Origin: CAVTWD01 sp963738325
GTDB taxonomy: Bacteria; Actinomycetota; Acidimicrobiia; Acidimicrobiales; Ilumatobacteraceae
Assembly (NCBI GenBank): GCA_963738325.1
Contig: CAVTWD010000012.1
Span: 1 to 64,000 of the forward strand
Direction of reading: 5' to 3'
Length of the DNA: 64,000 bases
Part shown: one piece after another, positions 37,021 to 45,810 of the stretch
Layout: each line of letters starts with the position of its first letter
Position numbering within the stretch: position 1 is the stretch's first letter
The notes under the pieces: model-generated
Told to the model about the DNA's origin: nothing
Databases searched by the model: none
Seen by the model: the letters and a program-made list of their open reading frames with translations, nothing else
Translations under genes and position numbers: made by a program

Positions 37021-37443
37021 GTGGCAACGCTGGGGAGGCTGTTGATCATTCCCGTCGCGGCCGCGATGGCCCTGACCGCCTGTGCCAGCAGCTCGAGCTC
37101 AACCACCCCGGGGACCACGGCGACCACGGCCATCGCGTCGACGGATCAGATGGCCACCACCGCCGCGGAGCGACCGGTCAGCGGTGACGTCGTGGAGATC
37201 GACGTGAAGGTGGGCGTCGACGACCGCCCGGACCGTGTCGAGCAGGTCGGCTTCGGCCGGCAGGTGATCATCACGCTGCAGTCCGACGAGGACGAGTTCT
37301 ACCGGCTGCAGGGATACGGGATCGAGAAACGGGCCGCCGCCGGCACCCAAGCGGAGATCGACTTCACCGCCACCATGAAGGGCCGCTTCCCCCTCGACTC
37401 GATGACGAGTGGCAAGGTCCTGCTCATCGTCGAAGTGTCGTAA
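37021..37443 (+). CDS. Small lipoprotein, cupredoxin-like
   Basis: 140 residues from GTG 37021. Lipoprotein signal with lipobox LTAC (Cys near residue 21), then a Ser/Thr-rich linker. The mature domain (VVEIDVKVGVDDRPDRVEQV, GRQVIITLQSDEDEFYRLQG, GTQAEIDFTATMKGRFPLDS, KVLLIVEV) has the strand pattern of the cupredoxin-like fold seen in other actinobacterial lipoproteins, but copper ligands (Cys-x-His-Met) are absent. The dispersed two-hairpin element begins three bases after its stop. Confidence 0.68.
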   Translation: MATLGRLLIIPVAAAMALTACASSSSSTTPGTTATTAIASTDQMATTAAERPVSGDVVEIDVKVGVDDRPDRVEQVGFGRQVIITLQSDEDEFYRLQGYGIEKRAAAGTQAEIDFTATMKGRFPLDSMTSGKVLLIVEVS

Positions 37444-37445
37444 CT

Positions 37446-37525
37446 CGAAGGGGGGAAGGGGACCTTCCCCCCTTCGGAACCCCCCATCCTTGGAGCTCCG
37501 CTCGACCGGCAAAGCCGGATCGAGC
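37446..37525 (+). repeat. Two-hairpin dispersed element, copy 2
   Basis: First hairpin: CGAAGGGGGGAAGG (37446-37459), loop GGA, CCTTCCCCCCTTCG (37463-37476), perfect. Second hairpin: GCTCGACCGGC-AAA-GCCGGATCGAGC (37500-37525) with one bulged A. It starts three bases after the lipoprotein stop and lies in a convergent gap with murA. Probably a transcription end structure; see the finding on covariation. Confidence 0.8.
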
Positions 37526-37549
37526 TCCGCCTGAACGACCCCTTCGTTG

Positions 37550-38812
37550 TCAACCGATCCGTTCGACCTCGGCGCCGACGGAGCGGAGCTTGCCCACGAG
37601 GTCGTCGTAGCCGCGGTCGACGTGTTTCGCCCCGGCGATGATCGTCTCGCCCTCGGCGGCGAGGCCGGCGACGACCATCGCCGCGCCGGCCCGGATGTCG
37701 TGCGCCTTCACCGGAGCGCCCGAGAGCCGAGTCACGCCGCGCACGACGGCGTGGTGGGAGTCGGTGCGGATGTCAGCGCCCAGCCGCACGAGCTCCTCGA
37801 CGTAGCGGAAGCGCCCGGCGAAGAGGTTCTCCGTCACGATGCCCACGCCGTCGGCCACCGCCAGCATGGCCGTGAACAACGGCTTGTAGTCGGTGGCGAT
37901 GCCGGGGTACGGCAGGGTGGCCACGTCGACGGAGTGGAGCCGGCGGGGACCGCGGACGTGCAACCCGTCGAGCGTCTCCGCCACCTTGACGCCCATCTCG
38001 GTGACCTTGCGCAAGAGCATGTCCATGTGCTCCGGCCGGGCGCCGTGGATGTCGAGCTCCCCGCCGGTGATGGCCGCGGCCGCGACGAAGGTGGCGGCCT
38101 CCACCCGATCCGCCACGACGCTGTGGCGCACCGACCGCAGCGACCCCGGTTCCACTCCTTGGACCACGAGCGTCGGCGAGCCGACCCCGGAGATGTCGGC
38201 CCCCATGGCGTTCAGGAAGTGGCACAGGTCGGCGATCTCGGGCTCCCGCGCCGCGTTCTCGAGGACGGTCGTGCCCTTGGCGTGGACCGCGGCCATGACG
38301 ATGTTCTCGGTGGCCCCGACGCTCGGGAACTCGAGGGTGATCTCGCTGCCTCGCAACACGTCGGCCCGAGCTTCGAGGTAACCGTGGCGGAGCTCGAAGG
38401 TGGCACCCAGGGCCTCGAGGCCACGCAGATGCATGTCGATCGGGCGAGGACCGAAGTCGTCGCCGCCCGGCAACGACACACGGGCGCGCCCGCAACGGGC
38501 CAGCAGGGGCCCGAGGACCACGATCGAGGCCCGGATGCGCTCGACGAGCTCGTACGGCGCCTCCGGCACGATGGCGGGCGGGCGGTCGAGATGGAGCTGC
38601 GAGCGGGTGGGATCGTGCTCGACCCGTAGCCCCATCGCCTCGAGCAGCTCCGCCATGATCGGCACGTCCGCGATGGCTGGCACGTTGTCGAGCGTGCCGC
38701 GGCCGTCAGCCAGGATCGATGCGGCCATGAGCTTCAGCACCGAGTTCTTGGCGCCGCTGACGGCCACCGAGCCGGCGAGAGGCCCGCCGGCGCGGACGAC
38801 GATGCGGTCCAT
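37550..38812 (-). CDS. murA: UDP-N-acetylglucosamine 1-carboxyvinyltransferase, Asp-type
   Basis: First committed step of peptidoglycan synthesis: enolpyruvyl transfer to UDP-GlcNAc. 420 residues. AGGPLAGSVAVSGAKNSVLK (substrate Lys/Asn), ERIRASIVVLGPLLARCGRA, SLPGGDDFGPRPIDMHLRGL, FPSVGATENIVMAAVHAKGT, PEIADLCHFLNAMGADISG, and YPGIATDYKPLFTAMLAVAD are all family motifs. The loop that carries Cys115 in E. coli (GGCTIGARP) reads GGDDFGPRP, so Asp118 stands in for Cys, as in mycobacteria and chlamydia; such enzymes are insensitive to fosfomycin. ATG 38812 chosen because the fold begins there. Confidence 0.96.
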   Translation of the reverse strand: MDRIVVRAGGPLAGSVAVSGAKNSVLKLMAASILADGRGTLDNVPAIADVPIMAELLEAMGLRVEHDPTRSQLHLDRPPAIVPEAPYELVERIRASIVVLGPLLARCGRARVSLPGGDDFGPRPIDMHLRGLEALGATFELRHGYLEARADVLRGSEITLEFPSVGATENIVMAAVHAKGTTVLENAAREPEIADLCHFLNAMGADISGVGSPTLVVQGVEPGSLRSVRHSVVADRVEAATFVAAAAITGGELDIHGARPEHMDMLLRKVTEMGVKVAETLDGLHVRGPRRLHSVDVATLPYPGIATDYKPLFTAMLAVADGVGIVTENLFAGRFRYVEELVRLGADIRTDSHHAVVRGVTRLSGAPVKAHDIRAGAAMVVAGLAAEGETIIAGAKHVDRGYDDLVGKLRSVGAEVERIG

Positions 38813-38837
38813 CGGCTCACCAGTATGCTCGCCCTCG

Positions 38838-40478
38838 ATGGGGCGGTTGTGCCATCGCTGGCCAGCCACCGACCCCGGCGCCGACGAGCTGCTCCAACCT
38901 CGACGCGATCTGCTCGTGGAGCGCCTCGAGCTCGACGGCAGCTTCAGCCAGCTCCGGGGGCCCTTCGAGCAGTACCGCCGCACCGTGGAGGTCGACGACG
39001 ACGGCGTGGTCGAGACGACCGACTACCATCTCGCCCTCCCCTGGTGGAACTGGTTGCTCGCATACCCCACCCGGCGCACGCTGGCCAAGCGGCCGCCCCG
39101 CGATCGTCCGCCGTGGTGGGGCCCGCCGGAACAGCTCGACGGGCGCGCCGCCTCGGTCCTCGCCCTTCTTGCCGCCGCGTCGCTGGCGGTGGGCTACCTG
39201 AACACGCTCTTCACCCAGACGGTGGCCTTCGCCGCCGACGAGTTCGGGGCCGACGATGCCGCGCAGGGAGTCTCCGGCACCGTCGTGCGCTTCGGCATCG
39301 TCTTCGCCATCGGCTTCGTGCTCCTCGCCGACCGGGCGGGCCGGCGGCGGATGCTCATCGCCGCGGCGGTGTCCGCGCCGATCCTGTGCGCGCTCGGCGC
39401 CATCGCGCCATCTTTCGCGTGGCTCACGGTAACACAGACTCTTGGGCGTCCCATCGCCATCGCCATGGGGTTGATCATCGTGATCATCGCCGCCGAGGAG
39501 ATGCCCCGGAACTGCCGCGCCTATGCGATCAGCCTCATCGCCCTCTCCACGGGCCTCGGGGCGGGACTGGCCGTGATCGCGCTGCCCCTGGCCGACCTGG
39601 GCACGCGGGGCTGGCGGCTCATCTACGTGCTGTGCCTCGCCTTCCTGATCGTCGCCCGCAGCCTCGCCCGCCGCCTCCCGGAGAGCCGCCGGTTCGAGGC
39701 CAGGCACCCGGCCACGCCCGAACTCCCGAAGCGCCGCTTCGCGTTGCTGGCCGCCTCCGGCTTCCTGCTCAACCTGCTCGTGGCGCCGTCATCGTTCTTC
39801 CTCAACCGCTACCTCAAGAACGTCCGCGGCTTCACTGCCACCACCATCGCCATCTTCACGCTCGTGACCAACACCCCTGCCGGCGTCGGCGTCGTCGCCG
39901 GAGGAAGGCTGGCCGACATCCACGGGCGGCGGGCCGTGGGGGCGGTCTCGGTCGTCGTCGGCGCCGCGGGCACGGTCCTCGTCTTCTTCTTGGCGGGCTG
40001 GGCGTTGTGGGCGGCGAACACCATCGGCTCGGTGGTCGGGGCGGCCAGCGTCCCGGCCCTCGGCGTCTACACCGCCGAGCTGTTCCCGACCGGGCGAAGA
40101 GGCCTGGCCAACGGACTCATCACCATGCTGTCGCTCGTGGGTTCGAGCGCCGGCCTCCTCTTCGTCGGAGGACTCGTCGACCAGCTCGGCTACGGACCGG
40201 TCATGTCGATCGTCGCCGTGGGCCCGCTGCTCGTCGCGGCCATGGTCATCGTCTGGTATCCCGAGACGGCCCACTTGGAGCTCGAGCAGATCAACCCCAT
40301 CGACCAGCCTCCGCCGGAGGATGGCGACGGCGAGCCCGAGGGACGTGCGCTCGACAGCGGTGCATCCGACGGGAATACGACCGTTGACGAGGCGGGCCGA
40401 GCGTGGTGGCACGCGCCCGAGCCGGGCACCCGGGTCGGTCCTTCAGCGGAGCCCGGCGAGGAAGCCGGCCACGGCTGA
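38838..40478 (+). CDS. MFS transporter with long N-terminal cytosolic extension
   Basis: 546 residues from ATG 38838. The first ~110 residues are soluble (LELDGSFSQLRGPFEQYRRT, DYHLALPWWNWLLAYPTRRT, RPPWWGPPEQLD). Then 12 membrane helices: LLAAASLAVGYLNTLFTQTV, FGIVFAIGFVLLADRAGRRR (loop 2-3 motif DRxGRR, the MFS signature), AIAMGLIIVIIAAEEMPRNC, and in the second half ADIHGRRAVGAVSVVVGAAG plus YTAELFPTGRRGLANGLITM. Sugar-porter-like (PETAHLELEQI near the C-terminus). Substrate unknown. Divergent from murA by 25 bases. The 3' end overlaps the convergent hydrolase gene by 36 bases. Confidence 0.85.
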   Translation: MGRLCHRWPATDPGADELLQPRRDLLVERLELDGSFSQLRGPFEQYRRTVEVDDDGVVETTDYHLALPWWNWLLAYPTRRTLAKRPPRDRPPWWGPPEQLDGRAASVLALLAAASLAVGYLNTLFTQTVAFAADEFGADDAAQGVSGTVVRFGIVFAIGFVLLADRAGRRRMLIAAAVSAPILCALGAIAPSFAWLTVTQTLGRPIAIAMGLIIVIIAAEEMPRNCRAYAISLIALSTGLGAGLAVIALPLADLGTRGWRLIYVLCLAFLIVARSLARRLPESRRFEARHPATPELPKRRFALLAASGFLLNLLVAPSSFFLNRYLKNVRGFTATTIAIFTLVTNTPAGVGVVAGGRLADIHGRRAVGAVSVVVGAAGTVLVFFLAGWALWAANTIGSVVGAASVPALGVYTAELFPTGRRGLANGLITMLSLVGSSAGLLFVGGLVDQLGYGPVMSIVAVGPLLVAAMVIVWYPETAHLELEQINPIDQPPPEDGDGEPEGRALDSGASDGNTTVDEAGRAWWHAPEPGTRVGPSAEPGEEAGHG

Positions 40479-41009
40479 GGCCACCTCGGCGTCGGCCCCC
40501 TTCAGGTCGTGCCCCCGGCCATCGATCCACACATGCTCGACCGGCCCGGCGAGTGAGCGGGCGGCCGCCTCGAGCTCTGCAGGCGTGGCGAAGGGGTCAC
40601 GCGTGCCGTGCACGAAGAGCGTGGGGACGTGGAGGCGCCCGAGGTGCTCGACGCGGGCCTTGTCCGGGCGGCCCGGCGGGTGGAGCGGGTAGCTCACGAG
40701 CACCAGTGCGCAGGCAGGAAGGCCATCGGCGACGGCCATCGAGCAGATCCGACCGCCCATCGAGCGGCCGCCGAGCGCGAGTCGCCGCGGCCGGATGTAG
40801 GCCCGCGCGACGAGCGCCGCCGCCTCGTCCCGAACGCACGCCAGCAGTACCTCGGGTCGGTCGGGAGCCCGCCGGCCCGCGCGCCGGTACGGGAAGTCGA
40901 TGCGCTCGACCGGCAGGGGGGCCACCGCCTGCTCGATCGCCCGCAGCGCCGGGTGCTCGCGGCTGGAACCGGCGCCCGGCGCGAGGAGGAGGGCTCCGGG
41001 CCGGCTCAC
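40443..41009 (-). CDS. Alpha/beta-fold hydrolase (dienelactone hydrolase-like)
   Basis: 188 residues from GTG 41009. ALLLAPGAGSSREHPALRAI at the N-terminus (oxyanion loop), nucleophile elbow LALGGRSMGGRICSMAVADG with Ser in G-x-S-x-G, the acid in VPTLFVHGTRDPFATPAELE and the His in VWIDGRGHDLKGADAE complete a normal triad. The KANL2-like/DUF alpha-beta family to which it belongs has no fixed substrate. GTG overlaps the stop of the J-domain gene upstream (GTGA), so the two are translationally coupled. Confidence 0.85.
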   Translation of the reverse strand: MSRPGALLLAPGAGSSREHPALRAIEQAVAPLPVERIDFPYRRAGRRAPDRPEVLLACVRDEAAALVARAYIRPRRLALGGRSMGGRICSMAVADGLPACALVLVSYPLHPPGRPDKARVEHLGRLHVPTLFVHGTRDPFATPAELEAAARSLAGPVEHVWIDGRGHDLKGADAEVASAVAGFLAGLR

Positions 41010-41716
41010 CGCCGGCGGTCGAGCAGGATCCGCCGCGCCTGTCCCAGCTCGTTGATCTGCTTGCTGGCCGCCGTCTCGTCGCCGCCGAGATCGGGATGGA
41101 CCTCGCGCAGGCGGCCCCGAAAGCGCGCCATGACCTCCTTCTTGGCGGGGTGCCGGCTCCCCGGCTCGAAGCCGAGCACTTCGAGCGCCCACGCCACGGG
41201 GTTGGCGAAGGCGGCGTACGAGGAGGCCCGGGCTCCGTCGACGCCGGTGAGATAGGTGACGAGCGAGGGGCCGACGGGCCCGCTCCAGCGCATGGCCCGG
41301 TGAAGGATCCTGGTGACGGAATGGCGGATGGCGGGGGCGAGCCGCTCAGCGGCGTAGACGGCCCCGAGCACTTGCTGGACGGCGGTGCCGTGGTTCTCGA
41401 ACTGGAAGCGGATCGTCTCGCCGTCGCCGAGCAGGCGGTGGGTGCTGCGGGCCAGGCCGTGACGGTCGACCTGGTAGCGATGACGAACCCGTGGTTGCAC
41501 CACTCGCTCGCCCCGGTCGATCTCGTTCACGAGACGATGGAGGTCAGGCACGAGGTCGGGGTCGACCTCGCCGAGATGGGCGGCCACCACCGCGCCGAGC
41601 AACAGGCCGCCGAAGCCGGGAGCGGGATCGGCGGGGAGCACGAGGTGACCAAGCGCGACGCGCCGCGTGGGCGTGATCGGTCGGCTGTGCCAGACCTCGA
41701 GCTCGGCCAGCAGCAT
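41006..41716 (-). CDS. J-domain protein
   Basis: 236 residues from ATG 41716. The first 150 residues are of unknown type with a hydrophobic patch near FGGLLLGAVVAAHLGEV; the C-terminal 65 are a DnaJ-like J domain: AWALEVLGFEPGSRHPAKKE, FRGRLREVHPDLGGDETAAS with the obligatory HPD, and KQINELGQARRILLD. J domains recruit and stimulate DnaK; without zinc finger or G/F region this is a type III partner. A plausible annotation is a co-chaperone of unknown client. Overlaps the hydrolase by four bases. An IS5-type element lies about 45 bases upstream of its start. Confidence 0.8.
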   Translation of the reverse strand: MLLAELEVWHSRPITPTRRVALGHLVLPADPAPGFGGLLLGAVVAAHLGEVDPDLVPDLHRLVNEIDRGERVVQPRVRHRYQVDRHGLARSTHRLLGDGETIRFQFENHGTAVQQVLGAVYAAERLAPAIRHSVTRILHRAMRWSGPVGPSLVTYLTGVDGARASSYAAFANPVAWALEVLGFEPGSRHPAKKEVMARFRGRLREVHPDLGGDETAASKQINELGQARRILLDRRR

Positions 41717-41762
41717 CACTCCGAAGGTACCGGGCCGCCAGCCGAACCGGCGAAGCCGACGC

Positions 41763-42741
41763 TTAGGACTCGCGTGGATAGGGGGTGACCATCCGCCGGT
41801 CGGAGGGTTGGCTCGGTTGTGATGCCGAGTGCGACCCAAGCCATCCGACCGGGGAGGTCACTGGACATCATGCGCGCACTCGATGTGGACGTGGTGGACG
41901 CGGTGTGGGCGGCGATCGAGCCGTTGCTGCCCGAGACCGTCGATGAGCACCCGTTGGGCTGTCACCGGGCCCGGGTGCCGGACCGGCTGTGCTTCTGGGG
42001 GATCCTGATCCGGCTCACCACCGGCGCGTCATGGGTCGATGTCGAGGCGATCTTGGAGCATCGGGTGTCGGACACGACGTTGCGGGCCCGGCGCGACGAG
42101 TGGATCGGGGCGGGGGTGTTCGACGCGTTGAAGTCCGAGGCGCTGGCCGCGTTCGACCGGATCATCGGGCTGGACCTGTCCGAGGTCAGTCTCGACGGGT
42201 CGCTGCACAAGGCTCCCTACGGTGGTGAGGGGACCGGCCCGAACCCCACCGATCGTGGGAAGTTGGGCTGGAAGTGGTCCGTGGCCTCCGAACGGCACGG
42301 GGTGCCCATCGGCTGGACGATCGACGGTGCCAACCGCAACGACGTCCGCATGCTCGTCCCGACGGTCGAGGCCATCGCCGCCAACGGGCTCCTGGCCGAT
42401 GTCGACACCGTGCACCTCGACCGGGGCTACGACTACCCGGTCGTGCGGGAGTGGCTCGCCGAACACGGACTCGACGATCTCTGCATTCAACGGCGAGGCA
42501 CCAAACAACCGGGTGTCAAGCAGCCCGTTCGGCTGGGGCTGCGCTGGATCGTCGAGGCGACCAACTCGTGGTGGTCGAACTACGGCCAGCTCCGCCGCAA
42601 CACCGACCGCAAGCCACGCCACCGCCACGCCGCGCTCTGCCTCGCCACCGTCGTGCTCATCGTCGGCAAACTCCTCACCTACCGCGACCGCTGGAGCCCG
42701 AAATGACCCCCGCCGCCCTCGCCTATCCGCGCAACCCCTTA
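41763..42741 (+). mobile_element. IS5-type insertion sequence
   Basis: Encloses a complete transposase. Imperfect terminal inverted repeats of 20 bases: left TTAGGACTCGCGTGGATAGG (41763-41782), and the right end 42722-42741 whose reverse complement starts TAAGGGG and shares GCGxGGATAGG; 14 of 20 positions agree. The outer limits and target duplication are not certain; no clean duplicated bases flank the ends. The right end overlaps the stop codon of the zinc-ribbon gene (42739). Confidence 0.6.
41870..42706 (+). CDS. IS5-like DDE transposase
   Basis: About 278 residues from ATG 41870 (an upstream GTG 41819 would add 17). It starts DVVDAVWAAIEPLLPE and continues PDRLCFWGILIRLTTGASWV, the DUF4096/IS5 N-terminal helix-turn-helix segment, then LDGSLHKAPYGGEGTGPNPT (first catalytic Asp in SLDGS), TVHLDRGYDYPVVREWL (second Asp in HLDRGYD), and LGLRWIVEATNSWWSNYGQL (Glu in the RWIVE motif). 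All three DDE positions are present and the frame is intact, so the element may be active. Confidence 0.9.
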   Translation: MRALDVDVVDAVWAAIEPLLPETVDEHPLGCHRARVPDRLCFWGILIRLTTGASWVDVEAILEHRVSDTTLRARRDEWIGAGVFDALKSEALAAFDRIIGLDLSEVSLDGSLHKAPYGGEGTGPNPTDRGKLGWKWSVASERHGVPIGWTIDGANRNDVRMLVPTVEAIAANGLLADVDTVHLDRGYDYPVVREWLAEHGLDDLCIQRRGTKQPGVKQPVRLGLRWIVEATNSWWSNYGQLRRNTDRKPRHRHAALCLATVVLIVGKLLTYRDRWSPK

Positions 42742-43773
42742 CACGTAAGGCCGAAGGAGGTCTCTCAGCGACGTGGCGAGAGCGACCACGGCGGAGCGCG
42801 AGGGAGGGCGGTCGAGGGCATCGTCGTCCTCGATCTCCTCGTCGTCGTCCGCGCTGTCTCGGAGGAGGGCGAGGCGCAAGCCCTCGGCCCCCCCGGTGTC
42901 CTCGCCGTCAGTCGTCTCGTCGTCACCACCGCCGTTGACGCCGACCCCGGCGATCCTGTCGGCGAGCTCGTTGGCCTCCTCGACGGCGCGCTCCCACAGC
43001 GCCGGGTCCACGCCGTACGGAGGCCGATCGGCATCAGCCGCCGAGACGACCATGGCCAGCCCCTCGAGGCCGTCGGGGTCGCGCGGGTTGCTCTTCAGGC
43101 GATCGGCCGCCAGGAACAGCTCCGACATCAGCTGGTAGACGCCGTCGTCGTCCTCGTCCGTCTCCGGCTCGAGGGCCTCCGGGTACTCGACCTCGTCGAG
43201 CATGGCCTCGACCAGCTCCTCGTCGCGGGTGGCGATCACGAGCACGTCGTCCTGCTCCCAGCGATGGGGGACGCCCCCGGCGACCAGCCGGCGCTCGAGC
43301 TCGTGGCGATCCTCAGCCGACCATTCGTCGACCTCGTACTCGAGCTCGTCACCGGGCTCTCCCGCCTCGAGCTCGATCGGCGCGCGATCCCTGGCCTCGT
43401 CGAGGCTGAAGCCGTTGACCGCCGACCCGGGGGTCCACCCCCGGTCCGAAGGTGCGAGCGGTGACTCCTCTCCTTGTTCGAGCGCGTCGAGGAGGGCATC
43501 GACGGTCGGCTCGTGGTCGACGTGCACGACGAGGTCGGTGCCGTCCCAACCGTGGGGGATCCCGGACTCGGCCATCGCCTGCGCCGCTCCGGCTTGCAGG
43601 CTGAGCGGCCACACGCCGAGCTCGTACACGACGGTCTGGTCTTCGGGCAGCCGGAGCGGATCGGGCGCCTGCGCCGGCGCCACCAGCGCCACGCCGCAGG
43701 CGGTGCACTTCTCCACCCAGTCGAGGTAGTCAGACCCACATACCGGGCAGATGCGGGTGGTCACCTGCGCCAC
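42739..43773 (-). CDS. Zinc-ribbon acidic protein with two repeated domains
   Basis: 344 residues from GTG 43773. N-terminal zinc ribbon ICPVCGSDYLDWVEKCTACG (CxxC..CxxC), then two related units: LQAGAAQAMAESGIPHGWDG with LVVHVDHEPTVDALLDALEQ, and DRHELERRLVAGGVPHRWEQ with VLVIATRDEELVEAMLDEVE. Each looks like a DUF2007-type (GlnB-like ferredoxin fold) domain with the I/V-P-H-x-W signature. The rest is very acidic (DETDGEDTG-like, DDDEEIEDDDA). No known function; may be a regulator. It overlaps the S9 peptidase end by 13 bases, so they form an operon. The IS right end touches its stop codon. Confidence 0.7.
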   Translation of the reverse strand: MAQVTTRICPVCGSDYLDWVEKCTACGVALVAPAQAPDPLRLPEDQTVVYELGVWPLSLQAGAAQAMAESGIPHGWDGTDLVVHVDHEPTVDALLDALEQGEESPLAPSDRGWTPGSAVNGFSLDEARDRAPIELEAGEPGDELEYEVDEWSAEDRHELERRLVAGGVPHRWEQDDVLVIATRDEELVEAMLDEVEYPEALEPETDEDDDGVYQLMSELFLAADRLKSNPRDPDGLEGLAMVVSAADADRPPYGVDPALWERAVEEANELADRIAGVGVNGGGDDETTDGEDTGGAEGLRLALLRDSADDDEEIEDDDALDRPPSRSAVVALATSLRDLLRPYV

Positions 43774-45579
43774 CGTAGGACATGGCGGCGGAGGAAGTCA
43801 CCCGTTCGCTCCAGCTCGTCGACGACGGTCTCTGGCCGCGACCAGCCGTGCCCCTCGCCCTCGTAGACGTGGTATTCGACCGACCGCCCGAGACTGCGCA
43901 GCCGGCCGACGATCGCCTCGGCCTGGGCGATGGGCACCACCTCGTCGTCGCTGCCATGCAAGACGAGCAGCGGCGCCTCGATGCGCTCGGCGACGTTGAC
44001 GGGGCTGCGGCTGCGGTAGGCCTCGATCGCACCCGGCAACGGGCCCACGAGCGTGTGGTTGTAGTGCCGCTCGAACCGATGCGACGCCTCGTCGAGGTGC
44101 AAGAGGTCCGCCACGCCGTACAACGACACCCCTGCGGCGAAGAGGTCCGGGTAGCGGGCGAGCAACAGCAACGTGGTGAAGCCGCCGGCGGAGGCCCCCA
44201 TGGCCACGAGCCGGCGGGCGTCGGCCCAGCCGCGTTCGACGGCCGCGCGCGCCCCGGCCGCGGTGTCCTCGACGTCGACCTCGCCCCAGCCGCCCCGCAG
44301 CCCGAGCATGAAGGCGCGGCCGTGACCGGTCGAGCCGCGGTGGTCGGCCAGCAAGACCGCCCAGCCGTGCGCCACCCAGTACGCGATGCGGGCCTGGAAG
44401 CTGACCGGCCACTGCGACGTGGGACCGCCGTGGGTCCACACCAGCAGCGGGGGTGGCCCGTCTGCCCCCGTCACCGAATGGCGGGGTCGGTAGAGGCGAC
44501 CGGGGATGGCGCTGCCGTCCGGCGCGCTCCAGCCGACCACCTCGGGCTCGTCGAGCAAGTCGGCCCAACCGGCCGCGGGACCGCGCGAGCGTGGCCCGCG
44601 TCCAGTCGGCGGTGTCGTAGACGATCAGTTCTGTCGGTGTGCGGGCGCCGGAGCGCACCGCAGCCAACCGGCGGCCCCGCCAGGACAGGTCGTCGTGCCA
44701 GCCCTTGGCGACCTCCCGCGGGGTGCCGCCGGCGACGTCGGCCACGACCAGCCGGCCGAACCCATCCTCGTTGCGACGGTAAGCAATGCGATCGCCCGCC
44801 GGCGACCAGCAGAAGCTGCGCTGGCCCTGCCCCCAGGTCGGCGCCCCGTGCTCGAAGGGCTCGGCCACGAGGGGGCGAAGCGTGCTGCCGGGCCCGAGGA
44901 GGGTCACGTTCAGCCAGCCGGTCGTGTCCGTGAGGAAGGCCAGGGCACCGGCGCCCACCGAGGCTTGGGGCTGGGAGGACTGGCTGTCGGGTGGCCCGTG
45001 CAGCAGGCGGATCTCGCCGTCACCGTCACGAGCGCGCCCGACGAGCCGGCTCTCGTCCCAAGGCATCCACGGCTCGTCCCATTCCTGCCAGACGACCTGC
45101 GAGCCGTCCGGCGCCCACGTCGGATCGGCGCAGAAGTCCGCTCCTCCCGAGAGGCGCACGGCCCAGCCGCCCTCGAGGTCGACACGAGCCACGTCGGCCA
45201 GGTCGAGGGTGTACGCCACGGCCAGACCGTCAGGTGACACCGCCGGCGCACCCGCGCCCCCTCGATGGTGGGTGAGTCGCCGCACCTCGGCCCCGGTGAC
45301 GGTGACCAGCCAGAGATCGCCGTCGCTCACCACGACGACCGCCGAGCCGTCTGGCAGCCAGTCGAAGGCGCCTCCCCCGTAGCCGCCCGCGCCGCGAGGC
45401 ACGAGCTCGGGTGCGAGGACGGTCTCGGGTCCACCGCCGATCGGGACCAACGCGAGCGTCGCCCGGCGCAGCCAGGTGGCGACGTAGGCGAGCGTCGAGC
45501 CGTCCGGTGAGAGGCGAGGCTCGGTGATGCCGTGCGCGTACGCGACCAGGGCGGGGGATGGCCGCGCCAGCGGTTCCAC
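43761..45579 (-). CDS. S9 family (prolyl oligopeptidase-like) peptidase, one frameshift
   Basis: About 606 residues. N-terminal beta-propeller with TolB/DPP-IV-like blades (EPRLSPDGSTLAYVATWLRR, DWLPDGSAVVVVSDGDLWLV, DPTWAPDGSQVVWQEWDEPW), then an alpha/beta-hydrolase domain in another frame after a shift near 44580. Active site: LVAMGASAGGFTTLLLLARY (Ser), LVLHGSDDEVVPIAQAEAIV (Asp) and VYEGEGHGWSRPETVVDELE (His), with the oxyanion HGGPTSQW. Cytosolic, no signal peptide. Acylaminoacyl-peptidase or dipeptidyl-type activity is likely; the substrate is not known. Confidence 0.88.
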
Positions 45580-45661
45580 GGCGACGACGATAAATCGCTC
45601 GACGGGCCCGGCCGGCTTGGGGTACAAACGTCACGACCACGAAGAAGAAAGGAGGGTCGCG

Positions 45662-45730
45662 ATGGTGGAGCGTTGGAACGCCATGCTCGTCCGCTGCACC
45701 GCGACCCCATCCTTCGTGGGTCGTGGGTAA
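45662..45730 (+). CDS. 22-residue leader-type peptide with very strong ribosome binding site
   Basis: ATG at 45662 follows AAAGGAGGG (45648-45655) at ideal spacing, a near-perfect Shine-Dalgarno. The frame gives MVERWNAMLVRCTATPSFVG followed by RG and TAA. It contains one Trp, one Cys and three Arg. No homology recognised. CTCTCCTCCC downstream (about 45747) can pair with the Shine-Dalgarno, so a regulatory leader is possible. Evidence is start context and lack of any other gene in this 400-base gap. Confidence 0.45.
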   Translation: MVERWNAMLVRCTATPSFVGRG

Positions 45731-45810
45731 CGGCCAGCACCGACCCTCTCCTCCCTTCCCATCCTGCGAGTCGGCACTGCCGCGCCCGCGCCTCTCCAAG
45801 GAGCACTGTC

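Noticed and set aside
37299..37553. Small minus-strand protein sharing SIRLCRS text with frames at 20676 and 46318
   Set aside because: The shared residues are translations of the two-hairpin DNA element in three places, not a protein family.
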